A stretch of DNA of 64,000 nucleotides from an uncultured Kangiella sp. (GCA_947498625.1 CANMKR010000001.1:302090-366089); one strand, 5' to 3'; positions 26,764 through 39,526 are shown, counted from the first letter of the stretch. The notes: a model not told the origin generated them from the sequence alone. A program made the numbers and translations.

Positions 26764-27075
26764 TTATTGCTGTGCTAATTGTTGTCTTGAAATCAAGTGT
26801 TTGGTGCTAATCACAATCTTCTGTTGGTAGCTTACTGCTTTTCCCGCTTGGCGTTTTACGGCTAATTTTTTACCAATAAAAGCTTCCTCTGCCTTTTGTA
26901 AGATAGTGCTAGGGGTCGTTTCTTGCATAGTTACCTCTATCACAGTGCCGCTTTCATCAACGCTTAAAACCAATGGATATTGATTAGATGAAGATTTTTC
27001 TTTACTAAAGGCTGAGTCAGTTAAAACTGGTGCTAGAGCAAGAGTTATAACAAGAGCCCTCAAGATATAACGCAT
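26764..27075 (-). CDS. Secreted hypothetical protein
   Basis: 103 residues with an N-terminal signal peptide (hydrophobic 5-20, likely cleavage near SAFS-K). The mature part, about 80 residues, is basic at the end (KKLAVKRQAGKAV, VISTKHL) and contains a beta-rich pattern that faintly resembles TonB C-terminal-type domains. I do not recognise a family with certainty. It stands alone between hemB and the DUF4197 gene. Confidence 0.6.
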   Translation of the reverse strand: MRYILRALVITLALAPVLTDSAFSKEKSSSNQYPLVLSVDESGTVIEVTMQETTPSTILQKAEEAFIGKKLAVKRQAGKAVSYQQKIVISTKHLISRQQLAQQ

Positions 27076-27182
27076 AAGACATTAGATAGATACAATTTGA
27101 TACAGTGTAGCAAAAAACGTGATGCTCGTCACATTGCTAAGGCAATTTTTACAATCAATTACAACTGCTTGCTCAAGTTTAT

Positions 27183-29711
<2,529 letters not shown>

Positions 29712-29785
29712 AAATCCTATCAAAGAAAAAGTATAGCGATAGTATAGTCATTTTTTATATCTTAGGACATAACCGATCATTAAGG

Positions 29786-31129
29786 CTAATGTCGTCCATT
29801 CAAGCGTCGGTAATTTAAACTAAATCCTTTGCCATTTAAATCATGCACATCAACCTTTAGCTGTTCCTTCTTGCCGTTTTCAGGAGCTTGATACTGATAA
29901 ACGATTAACTGCGGAAAATCATGCTCTTTATTCACAAAGGCATAGCGATTATTATGACAGGATGCCAAGTTAAAATGAGTTACCTTGGGATTTTGTTGCG
30001 GTAGCGCTGAATATACAACTTGATTGTTTCGACTGGTTAATTTGATGGTTTCTTTGCTTAAGGTTTTGCCGGTTTGCAAGTTGATAACTTTTCCTAGAGC
30101 CTGCAAACCTTCTTTGCTGATAGTCCAATGCTCAGAAAAGATGTTTTTGCTTGAGCGGTATTCCCATTGACCCTTGAGGAAGTCTAGTTGCCCAAGTTGG
30201 CATTGGTGATTGGCTGCTACTAGAGTTTCAAATTGTTGTAAAAGGTAAGCTTCATCTTCAGCATAATGAACCAACTGATTAGGCTGCGCCCCTTTATCGC
30301 GAGCAAGAGCCGCAACTCGACCTTGGCCAGTAAAAAGAGTGCTGGGGATCCTATGAGCGATAGGATCTGAGTAGGCATCAATAGGAGAAATTATTTCCCA
30401 GCCTTTTGCTCGTAAAGCTATGATTAAATCGTCTATATAATAGGCGGCTAAGTCATTATCATGCAGTAGTAAAACATGTTTGGGAGAGCGCCCTAAATAC
30501 TCAAGAGCAATGTCATTAAAAAATTCAGAGGCTTCAACTAAAGTGTTCACATACAACTTTTTTAAGGCTTCTTCATCAATGGCCTTGTCTGCTTGCTTGG
30601 CTTTTTGAAATAGACTATCTAAATACCAATCGTAGTTATCGATAGTGACATAACCATTAGTGTAATTATGATCAGCTAGGAAACGACTCATGGCATTGAC
30701 TTTAGCTTCGGTTTTGCCTTCATCTAAATAGGGGTACCGAAAGAAAGGTTTAAAGTTAGGAAAGTTTTTTAGCTTATCATGCGCATTTAAGAAATCTCGT
30801 TGATAATCTTCAGTGTTAGTATTGCGGTACCACAGATGCTTATTACTATGGTTAGCAATAAAATGGCCAGCTTTGGCATAAAGTTCTAAATTCTTTGCGT
30901 TGTCAGCGGTTAAATGTTTGCCGGTGGCAAAAAACATAGCAACTGGAGCATTAACTTTTTTTAGGTTTTCTATAAGTAACTTGGTGCGTTCACTGGCTTT
31001 TAGAAAAGTGGAGGCGCGCGGCGCATCATCGAAAGTGATGGCTATTTGCTTTTTCGTTTCAGCGAAGTTACTAAAAGCAGTGACAGTTATCAGTAAGGCA
31101 AAGCAGCTAATTATTTTGTTTTTAATCAT
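29786..31129 (-). CDS. Polysaccharide deacetylase with C-terminal DUF6265 domain
   Basis: 447 residues with a signal peptide (1-23). NodB domain at about 27-250: TFDDAP (Asp34, Asp35), HSNKH (metal His94, His98), RYPYLDEG, and the late LLLHDN motif, all catalytic motifs present. The C-terminal part (about 305-447: LDFLKGQWEYR, EHWTI, KEHDFPQLIVYQ) matches DUF6265, a lipocalin-like beta-barrel. A deacetylase/barrel fusion exported to the periplasm; substrate unknown (chitooligosaccharide or peptidoglycan are possible). It sits between smg and tsaC, where topA is often found in relatives. Confidence 0.83.
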   Translation of the reverse strand: MIKNKIISCFALLITVTAFSNFAETKKQIAITFDDAPRASTFLKASERTKLLIENLKKVNAPVAMFFATGKHLTADNAKNLELYAKAGHFIANHSNKHLWYRNTNTEDYQRDFLNAHDKLKNFPNFKPFFRYPYLDEGKTEAKVNAMSRFLADHNYTNGYVTIDNYDWYLDSLFQKAKQADKAIDEEALKKLYVNTLVEASEFFNDIALEYLGRSPKHVLLLHDNDLAAYYIDDLIIALRAKGWEIISPIDAYSDPIAHRIPSTLFTGQGRVAALARDKGAQPNQLVHYAEDEAYLLQQFETLVAANHQCQLGQLDFLKGQWEYRSSKNIFSEHWTISKEGLQALGKVINLQTGKTLSKETIKLTSRNNQVVYSALPQQNPKVTHFNLASCHNNRYAFVNKEHDFPQLIVYQYQAPENGKKEQLKVDVHDLNGKGFSLNYRRLNGRH

Positions 31130-31318
31130 GAGCCTTCATAAATTCAGTAGCGCGTACTTAAACATTATAACGGCTGTTAAAATAAAAAAGTTCGGATCAG
31201 GCGCTGCTAAGGTTAGCGGTTATAAATTTTGTACTTATCTTAGAGGTCAAAGTAGTGTCTTCGCAAGTCATTACGAGAAAAAATAGCAATGGCTAATCGC
31301 CAATGTAAAAGCGGGTTG

Positions 31319-31798
31319 CTAGTGAGCAGCTAACCCCATATCTAAGTGTTCAACCCAGGCAAATTCAGCATCGCGATCGGGCATATTAAACAACACCATC
31401 ATGACCACCCAGCGCAAACGATCCAATTCAACTTCTTCATCGTCCTGTGGGCCTAAAGCTAACATTCGGTCAATCACCATTTCACGTGCATGGATATCCA
31501 AAACTCCAATCTGTTCAAAGAACATAATGGCGCCTTGAGTGCGCGTTGAAAGCTGCAATTGTTCTTTTGGCGAAAATACTCTAAGAGCGCCAAGTGTTGC
31601 AGAGTGTGGTTTAAACTTGTCCGAAGTGGCTTCCACTAAACCATCCAGCCAATCGATCGCGCCTTTAATTTCACCATCAGAAAATCCAACGTCTTCTAAG
31701 GCTTCAACAAGGTTATCGTTAGCGAATATATGGTTGCTTTCTTCGTCTTGAAAGTTTTCAAAGATATAAAGTAGTACGTCAAGTACGTCTTCTTTCAT
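31319..31798 (-). CDS. smg: Smg family protein (DUF494)
   Basis: 159 residues, the usual length. Starts MKEDVLDVLLYIFENF, has LEDVGFSDGEIKGAIDWLDGL, and ends EFAWVEHLDMG. Family proteins are found beside dprA, as here; molecular function is not established, although a link to DNA processing or topoisomerase I has been suggested by context. Confidence 0.95.
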   Translation of the reverse strand: MKEDVLDVLLYIFENFQDEESNHIFANDNLVEALEDVGFSDGEIKGAIDWLDGLVEATSDKFKPHSATLGALRVFSPKEQLQLSTRTQGAIMFFEQIGVLDIHAREMVIDRMLALGPQDDEEVELDRLRWVVMMVLFNMPDRDAEFAWVEHLDMGLAAH

Positions 31799-31930
31799 TC
31801 AGCTCTCTTTGGTTGTTAATGAATAACAATAAGCTAGATTTATCATATGCAGGCTGACTTTAAGCTTAATTCAATTTGCTTAAAGTGGCTAATGGGTATT
31901 ATCTGCATAAGTAGTTTTTCAGATAAGTCA

Positions 31931-33088
31931 CTATTTACGAAGATAGCCACCAGCTACGCTAGCGATATGATTATTTAATTCTAACAGCAATAACATGTGG
32001 CTGACTACTTCTATTTCAAGGCCTGAGCGCTGGAGAATTTGTTCGATGCTGGTGGTGTCATAATCTATGTGCGCCAACAGGGCTTGATAATCGCTATCCA
32101 GTTCGAAATCACTGCTAGCCTCAAGTTTGCTGGTTTGATCTTGCGATTCCAGCTGCCAAAGGGCAAGAGCCTGCAATTCATCAATAATTTCATCGGCGGT
32201 TTCGACTAGCTTAGCGCCTTCCTTAATGAGCTTATGACAACCTTTGGCTAAAGGGTTATGGATAGAGCCGGGAATTGCAAAAACCTCTCTTCCTTGTTCT
32301 GAAGCGAGTCGTGCGCTAATTAAGGAACCACTTTTTATGGCCGCTTCAATCACCAAGGTGCCAAGACTCATGCCAGTAATAATGCGATTTCTGGCGGGGA
32401 AGTTGCCTGCGCGAACACTAGTTCCTAGTGCGAAGTCGCTGACTAAAGCGCCTTTCTCGATAATGGTTTCGGCTAAGGTTTTATTTCTAGCCGGATAAAC
32501 TCTATCCAGTCCGGTGCCAGTAACGGCTATAGTCGCTAAGCCAAGATCCACGGTAGCTTGATGAGCAAAGCCATCGATGCCTAGAGCTAGCCCACTAGTA
32601 ATCACTGCTCCGGCTTGGGCCAGAGTTTGCGCAAACTGCTGTGCATTGGTTTTACCCTGTGGCGAGGGGTTGCGACTACCGACAATGGCGATTTGATGTT
32701 GTTGAAGGACGCCTTTATTGCCATAACAAAACAGCAGGGAAGGCGCACCTGAAGTTTCTTTAAGTAGGTTGGGGTAGTCTGAGGAAGTTATTGGGATCAG
32801 ATGCTTATTTTCTTGATCAAACCAAACGCTGTCTTGTTCTACCTTGTCCCAATTAGTTTTTTCAAGTTTATGCGCCAAACCTTGGCGGAATCCATAGGTT
32901 TGCAGTTGAGTTTCACTTAATCCAAATAAGCGTTCAATAGAGTCATGATGGGCAAAAAACTCGAGTAATCTATTACCACTAATATTCAACTGTGATAATG
33001 CTAGCCAATATTTAAAATCAGCTGTTGGGCTGGGTTTATTCGTGAGTTTGCTGGTCAATGTATTTGGTTCGATAGTATCAATTACCAA
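31931..33088 (-). CDS. dprA: DNA-processing protein DprA
   Basis: 385 residues. Extended Rossmann domain: AIVGSRNPSPQGK, AVITSGLALGIDGFAH, AVTGTGLDRVYPARN, FPARNRIITG, EQGREVFAIPG. The C-terminal ~65 residues form a winged-helix (DprA_WH, DYDTTSIEQILQRSGLEIEVV). DprA loads RecA on single-stranded DNA during natural transformation. The only available start is TTG 33088; no clear ribosome binding site, so the N-terminus is tentative. Confidence 0.96.
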   Translation of the reverse strand: MVIDTIEPNTLTSKLTNKPSPTADFKYWLALSQLNISGNRLLEFFAHHDSIERLFGLSETQLQTYGFRQGLAHKLEKTNWDKVEQDSVWFDQENKHLIPITSSDYPNLLKETSGAPSLLFCYGNKGVLQQHQIAIVGSRNPSPQGKTNAQQFAQTLAQAGAVITSGLALGIDGFAHQATVDLGLATIAVTGTGLDRVYPARNKTLAETIIEKGALVSDFALGTSVRAGNFPARNRIITGMSLGTLVIEAAIKSGSLISARLASEQGREVFAIPGSIHNPLAKGCHKLIKEGAKLVETADEIIDELQALALWQLESQDQTSKLEASSDFELDSDYQALLAHIDYDTTSIEQILQRSGLEIEVVSHMLLLLELNNHIASVAGGYLRK

Positions 33089-33121
33089 GAGTTAGAGTGA
33101 ATAAGTATTTGGCTATTATAC

Positions 33122-33150
33122 AAAAACGGAGCCATTTGGCTCCGCTTTGT
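33122..33150 (-). terminator. Terminator of the LysM gene
   Basis: CGGAGCC-ATTT-GGCTCCG (33127-33144), followed on the minus strand by TTTTTG. It lies about 70 bases after the LysM stop. Confidence 0.75.
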
Positions 33151-33216
33151 TGATGTTTCTGTTGTAAGTAATCTCTGTATTGCTTGTCAGAAATTACTTT
33201 CTAATCTAACCAATGA

Positions 33217-34266
33217 TTAGTAAGGATTTTTTGCAACATCGTTTAAGTGAACTGGGCGTGTTGCACTCATCACTAACGCTAAGCTGACTTTGTCGAAAGT
33301 TCTAAATACCATTAATTCGCCAGCTCGCTCTTCAGGCAAGGTTACGCTAGTGACATCGGCGCCTCGCTTAGCAGCAATTTTGTCTTCTACTACGCGACCT
33401 TTTTGGTAGATAGATAATACATGGCCTGTTTCCATACCTTCACGAGCACCTTTATCCAGCACTACAATATTGTATTGGCCTATTTGGCTAACGCCGCCAT
33501 AAACAGAAATGATGCTAGCCTTGACATCAAAACTAGGAGCGCGTGGGGCGAACACAGGCGGTAATGGATCTTCATTTCTAGGCAGTGCTACATCACCTTC
33601 AAGAATTTCTAGGCGTGATTTTTTTAGGTCCATAGTCGCTGGATCGCCAGTGCGCATAATATGGCCATTGGCTAAGTAGCGGGCTTCTACCCCTAAAATC
33701 TCTTCAGAGCCAGGGCTACGATAAACTTTGCCCTTACGGTAAACACCATAAGAAGCGCCCGCTTCCGAATTGAGATTACGAAGGTATAAACGATCATCGA
33801 ATCCACCAGCAATGACTCTTTCATCGTCATGCGCAACTACATAAGGGGCGGTGTCAAAAGTGCTTTCGTCAACCACCACTTCGTCTATCAAGTAAGGACG
33901 AATCATATCCAGTGGAATAGTGTTAATGGCATCGCCTTCAGATAATACGCGTGCTTGTGGGCGTAATTTGATAGTACCGTTGGAGGCTTTAACTAAATAA
34001 GGCTTACCATCGATATAGACTAATTTAAGAATGTCGCCGGGGAAAATTAGGTGCGGGTTGCCAATTTCTGGATTAACGTGCCAGATTTCAGGCCAATGCC
34101 ATGGCTTTTGTAAGAAGCGCCCAGAAATATCCCATAAGGTATCGCCCTTTTTGACCACGTAGGTATCCGGATGATCTGCCTTTAACTCAGCAGCGTGTGC
34201 TGAATTGACGATGGCCCCCATTAATAATGTTGCTGATGCAACAACAGACACTAGTAATTTATTCAT
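33217..34266 (-). CDS. LysM-domain exported protein
   Basis: 349 residues; signal peptide with cleavage after AHA near residue 26. One LysM domain at about 35-83 (YVVKKGDTLWDISGRFL...WHVNPEIGNPHLIFPGDIL). The remainder (about 90-349) is a beta-rich domain of the kind found in LysM proteins encoded beside dprA. LysM binds peptidoglycan, so the protein is probably attached to the cell wall. No catalytic domain is visible. Strong family by context (lysM-dprA-smg). Confidence 0.9.
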   Translation of the reverse strand: MNKLLVSVVASATLLMGAIVNSAHAAELKADHPDTYVVKKGDTLWDISGRFLQKPWHWPEIWHVNPEIGNPHLIFPGDILKLVYIDGKPYLVKASNGTIKLRPQARVLSEGDAINTIPLDMIRPYLIDEVVVDESTFDTAPYVVAHDDERVIAGGFDDRLYLRNLNSEAGASYGVYRKGKVYRSPGSEEILGVEARYLANGHIMRTGDPATMDLKKSRLEILEGDVALPRNEDPLPPVFAPRAPSFDVKASIISVYGGVSQIGQYNIVVLDKGAREGMETGHVLSIYQKGRVVEDKIAAKRGADVTSVTLPEERAGELMVFRTFDKVSLALVMSATRPVHLNDVAKNPY

Positions 34267-34468
34267 GACTTTCCTTTTATTCGGTTCCTGTCTATTAGAA
34301 TTTAATATTCCCCTTGCGCCTTACTATACCTCAATTAAAAGCCAAGAGGAAATGCCACTAGATCCCATTTCGGGCATTTTTCTAACAGTAAAGTTACCAT
34401 TAAAATCTTTAAGGATCATCATCTTATCAACATTTCTTGCGAAATTACTACAACTTAATCACACTCTA

Positions 34469-36409
34469 TTAGCTTTTTGGCTTCCATTCGCCTTCGACTT
34501 CCAGAGCAGGCCAAGCTGCGATTATTTTATCGTAGCGCTCAGGATAATAAGTTTTTAAGTAAAGTGTATAGTCCAAATGATGCTCGGTTAAAGGAAAACC
34601 AATGGCATTCAGCTTTTTGTAAAGGTTTTTAGAAACGTGGGACTTCCTCAAAAGCATATCCAGTGCATCATAACCATAGGGATCGGAAGTTAGGGCGACA
34701 CCTTGTGCGACTAGAAAATCAATCTGACTCTCCATATTTCTTCTAACCACTTGATAAAAAAGGTTTTTATTGGAAACGCCAGTGGCGTTTAAATTAAAGC
34801 CATAACCGGCAAGCCTTTTTAACAATTCTGGCTTTTGCAGGGCTTGATTAAGCAGTTTAACGTCGCTTTTATCGCTAATTCGAACCATTTGTAAAATGGC
34901 GGATTCTGGAGCATTTTTATCAATCATGGCGCCAACCATGGTTGCGGGCGTGATTTCCCAGCTAGCATCAATTGGCTTTGACTGAAGAAATTCGACCATT
35001 TCCGTCCATTGCTCTTTACGCATCATGCCGATTAAAGTTCTCACTTCTTCTGGCATCGACATCATATCCACATTGCTGTTGTTTTGAGAGTTGCGTAATC
35101 TTGTTAAATATCGATAGCCATGTTCCACGGTTTCTTTATTCATGGCGGCTAGAGAAGCTATGATTTGCTCATATGCGACTTTTTGCTGCACCATTTGATC
35201 AATTTCAGTTTCAATTTGAGCAGTATCGATAGGTTGGTAAGGCGGGATAGCAGGTTTCCTACTGCTGTTATTGGATAAGCATTCTAAATACTGTTTATTC
35301 AAAGGGTCATGTTGTGCCTTAAAGTCATCGATAATGCCTTTGAAATCTTGCGGCAAATTAGCAAAATTATTAGCTTGTTGCTGTTTCATTTGATCGCGAA
35401 TTGCAGTCACCCTGGCCGCCAGATCAGGATGTTGTTCCTCTAATCGACGAGCAAAATTTTCTGCAGAAGAAGCATTCATAGGTTGATAGCCACGCTCTAA
35501 AAGCTTATGAATTAAGCCAATGCCATCCGGGTTGTTGCGGAAAAAGTAGTTAAAGGAGATACGATTGTTATTGGCGGTCGGTTTAACGCCTAATTCCAGC
35601 AAGACTTCAGCTGCAGCTACTTTTTTATTATCCATAGCTGTCTGTAATAAAGGTTTGCTGCGGTTAGAGTGCATGAAAAAACCATTATTACTAACCGGTT
35701 TATTAATATCCGTGACTCTGGCAAGAAATTGTTTGAGCAATTTGGGATCATCGACTGCAGTAATAATAGCTGGAGCAACTTCCGGATCTAAAGGCCCTTC
35801 TTCTGAGAATAGTTTATTAATGGCTTCCAGAGTTTGCTTTTCACCACTCATTGAAATCAAATTAATGAGAAAATGTTTATGCAATTTAGAGTTTGGATTT
35901 AAAGGAGCTAACTCGCCTTTTAAAAATTGATTAACCGACTCGATCGACTGGCCAGCCCAGGCAGACATCATTAAATCTTCAATCTGCTCTCTTTGATTTC
36001 GAAATAGATTCAAACTTTCTTGTTCAGGAGTTGCATTAGCTATAACTGGCAGTTCTTCGGTATAAATCTCTTGCGATAATTGATGATCGCGAAGGTGTGT
36101 TTTGACCATATCACTGAGTTGTTTTGCTTCTAAATCAGCAGAAATTAAAGCCTTTATAGAATCATTACGTTGTTGTTTGAGTTGATCTAATGCAGCAAAT
36201 AACTCATCAGTATCGCAACTGGCTGTATCGATGGTAACCGGCGTGATGCTATTGCTTTTAGCGGCCTTGGCGGGAACGCTTGCCGTGCTATCAGGATTCG
36301 TATTGCTGTTAACCATTGAATCCTTGCTGTTAGGCTTAGTGAGATAGAACATCAAGCCAATTATTAAAATTAAACCAATTGCTAAGAGTGCTTTTTTCAA
36401 AGGATACAA
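34469..36409 (-). CDS. Large membrane-anchored, ankyrin-like repeat protein
   Basis: 646 residues. An N-terminal helix (about 5-25, LKKALLAIGLILIIG) anchors it; a Ser/Asn-rich linker follows. The body is alpha-helical and shows degenerate ankyrin-type repeats: LLQTAMDNKKVAAAEVLLELGVKP near 260-285, HKLLERGY, and NLFYQVVRRNMESQIDFLVAQGVAL near 550-575. No enzymatic motif is visible. The start is TTG 36409 or a second TTG at 36400; no ATG is available. Divergent from def. Function unknown; likely a periplasmic or cytoplasmic scaffold. Confidence 0.7.
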   Translation of the reverse strand: MYPLKKALLAIGLILIIGLMFYLTKPNSKDSMVNSNTNPDSTASVPAKAAKSNSITPVTIDTASCDTDELFAALDQLKQQRNDSIKALISADLEAKQLSDMVKTHLRDHQLSQEIYTEELPVIANATPEQESLNLFRNQREQIEDLMMSAWAGQSIESVNQFLKGELAPLNPNSKLHKHFLINLISMSGEKQTLEAINKLFSEEGPLDPEVAPAIITAVDDPKLLKQFLARVTDINKPVSNNGFFMHSNRSKPLLQTAMDNKKVAAAEVLLELGVKPTANNNRISFNYFFRNNPDGIGLIHKLLERGYQPMNASSAENFARRLEEQHPDLAARVTAIRDQMKQQQANNFANLPQDFKGIIDDFKAQHDPLNKQYLECLSNNSSRKPAIPPYQPIDTAQIETEIDQMVQQKVAYEQIIASLAAMNKETVEHGYRYLTRLRNSQNNSNVDMMSMPEEVRTLIGMMRKEQWTEMVEFLQSKPIDASWEITPATMVGAMIDKNAPESAILQMVRISDKSDVKLLNQALQKPELLKRLAGYGFNLNATGVSNKNLFYQVVRRNMESQIDFLVAQGVALTSDPYGYDALDMLLRKSHVSKNLYKKLNAIGFPLTEHHLDYTLYLKTYYPERYDKIIAAWPALEVEGEWKPKS

Positions 36410-36507
36410 ACCTATTATTTAGAGGGAGCCATTGAAATCAATGGTCTTTAGACCCACATTTTATTATCATAGTGATATTACTATTTGGCTTTATTATAAC
36501 CAATTCA

Positions 36508-37026
36508 ATGGCAATTTTAGAAATTTTAGAATATCCCGATCCAAGGCTGAAAACTCAGGCAAAAGAAATTTTACCTGAAGAGTTCAATGATGCCTTGCAA
36601 AAGCAAATTGATGATATGTTTGAGACTATGTATGCAGCGCCGGGTATAGGCCTTGCTGCGACCCAAGTTGATTATCATAAAAGGCTTTTCATTATTGATT
36701 TATCGGAAGATAAGTCTGAGCCACTAGTCTTTATTAATCCAAAAATTGTTGAGAAACGCGATTTGGTGACCAATGAAGAAGGCTGTCTATCTTTTCCGAG
36801 CATCTATACTAAAGTGGAACGTGCTAAAGGTATTAAAGTCCAAGCATTAGATCGTCACGGTAAACCTTTCGAGATTGATACGGATGAATTTTTAGCCATC
36901 GCCATTCAGCATGAACATGATCATATCGAAGGTATTGTGTTTGTAGATTACTTGTCACCACTAAAGCAACGTCGTATTCGCTCAATGCTAGAAAAACAAC
37001 AAAAGAAAAAGCTCAGAGCCGGATAA
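36508..37026 (+). CDS. def: Peptide deformylase
   Basis: Start at ATG 36508 (MAILEILEYPDPRL). 172 residues with the three motifs GIGLAATQ, EGCLSFP and HEHDH (family consensus HExxH), the metal ligands being the Cys and two His. It removes the formyl group from new proteins. First gene of the def-fmt-rsmB-trkA run. Confidence 0.97.
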   Translation: MAILEILEYPDPRLKTQAKEILPEEFNDALQKQIDDMFETMYAAPGIGLAATQVDYHKRLFIIDLSEDKSEPLVFINPKIVEKRDLVTNEEGCLSFPSIYTKVERAKGIKVQALDRHGKPFEIDTDEFLAIAIQHEHDHIEGIVFVDYLSPLKQRRIRSMLEKQQKKKLRAG

Positions 37027-37095
37027 TAGCTTAATATCGAAACTCAATACCCAAGCTCAATATCTAAATTCAATACTTAAACAAGGACACTACCG

Positions 37096-38061
37096 TTGAA
37101 GATAATTTTTGCTGGCACTCCTGATTTTGCTGCAACTAGTTTGCAGGCGCTTATAAAGCATTGCGAAGCATCGGCAGAACATCAAATTGCCGCAGTTTAT
37201 ACTCAGCCGGATCGTCAATCTGGACGCGGCAAAAAAATGAGTATGAGCCCCGTTAAAACTTTGGCACTTGAAAGCACAATTCCAGTTGAACAGCCGGTCA
37301 ATTTTAAAGCACAAGAAACTAAAGACATTCTTGCTAGTTATGATGCAGATCTGATGGTGGTCGTTGCCTATGGCTTATTGTTGCCACAAGCGGTATTAGA
37401 TATTCCCAAGCTGGGCTGCATTAATGTGCATGGTTCTTTATTACCCCGTTGGCGAGGTGCAGCGCCGATCCAACGAGCAATCGAAGCGGGCGACGCTGAA
37501 TCAGGGGTTACCATTATGCAAATGGAAGCGGGTTTGGATACAGGCCCTATGTTATTAAAAGCGGTGACGCCGATAACGGAACAAGAAACCGGTTTAAGCT
37601 TACATGACAAACTGGCTGAGCAAGGAGCTAGTTTGCTAACAAAAGCGATTGAGCAAATCGCTGCTGAAAACATTCATCCAGAAATTCAAGACGACTCACT
37701 AGCGACCTATGCTCATAAGTTGAATAAACAAGAAGCGCAAATTAATTGGCAAGATAGTGCAATGAATATTGAACGAAAAATTCGAGCCTTTAATGCTTGG
37801 CCGGTATGCACTGCGGAACTTGCAGGACAAACCATAAGAGTCTGGCAAGCGGAAGTTGTGGATATGATCACCGATGAAGAGGCTGGCACTATTATTCGTT
37901 CGGATAAAGAGGGAATTTTAGTGGCCACCTCAGAAAAGTTACTTCGACTAACTCACTTGCAAATGGCTGGTTCTAAAATGATGGCAGTAAAAGATTTACT
38001 TAATGCACCAGCACGACAAGAGTTATTAGCCGTTGGTAAACAATTTGGTTTGATTGCTTAA
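37096..38061 (+). CDS. fmt: Methionyl-tRNA formyltransferase
   Basis: 321 residues from TTG 37096, supported by AAGGA eight bases upstream. Formyl-THF site HGSLLPRWRGAAPIQRAI, catalytic Asn/His/Asp region, and GLDTGPML. C-terminal domain with NAWPVCTA. Formylates Met-tRNA for initiation. The stop overlaps the rsmB start by one base (TAATG). Confidence 0.97.
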   Translation: MKIIFAGTPDFAATSLQALIKHCEASAEHQIAAVYTQPDRQSGRGKKMSMSPVKTLALESTIPVEQPVNFKAQETKDILASYDADLMVVVAYGLLLPQAVLDIPKLGCINVHGSLLPRWRGAAPIQRAIEAGDAESGVTIMQMEAGLDTGPMLLKAVTPITEQETGLSLHDKLAEQGASLLTKAIEQIAAENIHPEIQDDSLATYAHKLNKQEAQINWQDSAMNIERKIRAFNAWPVCTAELAGQTIRVWQAEVVDMITDEEAGTIIRSDKEGILVATSEKLLRLTHLQMAGSKMMAVKDLLNAPARQELLAVGKQFGLIA

Positions 38062-39413
38062 TGCCACTGAATAATACGCAAATTCGTTCCCAGGCCGCCA
38101 AGATATTGGCGCAAATTGTTGTTGATGGGCGCTCTGCAAATGATTTGCTGGGGCAAATTGAGTTTGAAAATCCTAGCGACTTATCTTTGTGTAAATCACT
38201 AGTTTTAAATGCTTGCCGTTATTTTATTCGCTTAAGTGCTGCAGCTGATCAGTTAATGCAAAAGCCCTTGCGTAATAAAGACTCGGATATTTTATGCTTA
38301 TTGGTGATTGGTTTGTATCAATTGCAATACACGCGAATTCCAGACCACGCTGCCATCGCCGAAACTGTCGCTGCTGCTGAGCAATTGAAAAAGTCTTGGG
38401 CAAAAAAATTAATTAATGCGGTGTTGCGTAACTTTTTAAGAGAGCAAGACAGCATTAATCAAAACTTAGATAAAAATTGGGATACTCAATACAGTATTCC
38501 AGACTGGTTAATTAATACCATTAAACTCAGTTATCGCGGAAAAGAGCATAAGGGCAAAGTCTCACAAATTTTACAAGCAACAAATCAGCAAGCGCCATTA
38601 ACCTTGCGAGTGAATTTAAGCAAAACCAGTCGCGATGATTATTTAGCATTATTAGCCGAACAAGAGCTTAATGCTAAAGCGCATCAATTAGTGCCAAGCG
38701 CGATAGTATTGGAACAAGCGACCAATGTGACAGCTTTGCCTAATTTTGAACAAGGCTGGATTTCGGTGCAGGATGCGGCGGCACAATTATCCGCTTGGAT
38801 TTTACAGCCGCAAAAGGGCATGAAAATTTTAGATGCTTGCTCAGCACCTGGCGGCAAAACCGCTCATCTTTTAGAGTTTACTAATAATGATCTTGAACTA
38901 ACGGCGATAGATATTGACGATAGTCGTTGTGAGCGGATTGAAGAAAATCTTGAGCGCCTAGAGTTAGATGCGCAGGTAATTTGTTATGATGCGATTGAGT
39001 ATCTAAAAGAAACCGAACAAGAATTTGATCAAATTTTATTGGATGTTCCATGCAGCGCCACTGGAGTAATCCGTCGGCATCCAGATATAAAGTTATTGCG
39101 TCGAGAATCGGATATTGATGAATTAGTCACTATTCAGCAGGCTATGTTAGAAGCAGCTTGGAGTGCTTTAAAACCAAATGGCAAATTGCTTTATGCAACC
39201 TGCTCCATTTTGCAGCAAGAAAATAGTCAGCAAATCGAAACTTTTATGCAAAAACACCAAGATGTAGAGCTTGAGGTTTTGAGTGCTGACTTTACCGATG
39301 TTGATTTAAATGGCCTTTCAAACGCTCCCATAGGACTACAAATTCTTCCCAATCAGAGCCAAATGGATGGTTTTTACTATTGTTTGTTGAGCAAACAAGC
39401 GCTTGATAAATAG
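38061..39413 (+). CDS. rsmB: 16S rRNA (cytosine-967-C5)-methyltransferase RsmB
   Basis: 450 residues. N-terminal NusB-like RNA-binding domain (about 5-135), then the NOL1/NOP2/sun methyltransferase domain: LDACSAPGGKTAHLLE, LDVPCSATGVIRRHPDIK (catalytic Cys) and LLYATCS (second Cys). Methylates C967 of 16S rRNA. Third in the def-fmt operon. Confidence 0.97.
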   Translation: MPLNNTQIRSQAAKILAQIVVDGRSANDLLGQIEFENPSDLSLCKSLVLNACRYFIRLSAAADQLMQKPLRNKDSDILCLLVIGLYQLQYTRIPDHAAIAETVAAAEQLKKSWAKKLINAVLRNFLREQDSINQNLDKNWDTQYSIPDWLINTIKLSYRGKEHKGKVSQILQATNQQAPLTLRVNLSKTSRDDYLALLAEQELNAKAHQLVPSAIVLEQATNVTALPNFEQGWISVQDAAAQLSAWILQPQKGMKILDACSAPGGKTAHLLEFTNNDLELTAIDIDDSRCERIEENLERLELDAQVICYDAIEYLKETEQEFDQILLDVPCSATGVIRRHPDIKLLRRESDIDELVTIQQAMLEAAWSALKPNGKLLYATCSILQQENSQQIETFMQKHQDVELEVLSADFTDVDLNGLSNAPIGLQILPNQSQMDGFYYCLLSKQALDK

Positions 39414-39526
39414 GCGATTTTACGAAAAAATCCTTTAGATCAGTGGCTTATAGGGTTAGCATATAGGGATAGGCCAAATAGGGGCGTGCAAGAAAGCACT
39501 ATCTAAAGCGAGCCAAAAATAAATAT

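Noticed and set aside
30900-31286. Plus-strand frame of 128 codons upstream of the deacetylase
   Set aside because: Mostly antisense to the deacetylase signal-peptide region; no support.
34205-34558. Plus-strand frame of 117 codons across the LysM gene start and the following gap
   Set aside because: It overlaps two minus-strand genes and has no recognisable domain or ribosome binding site.
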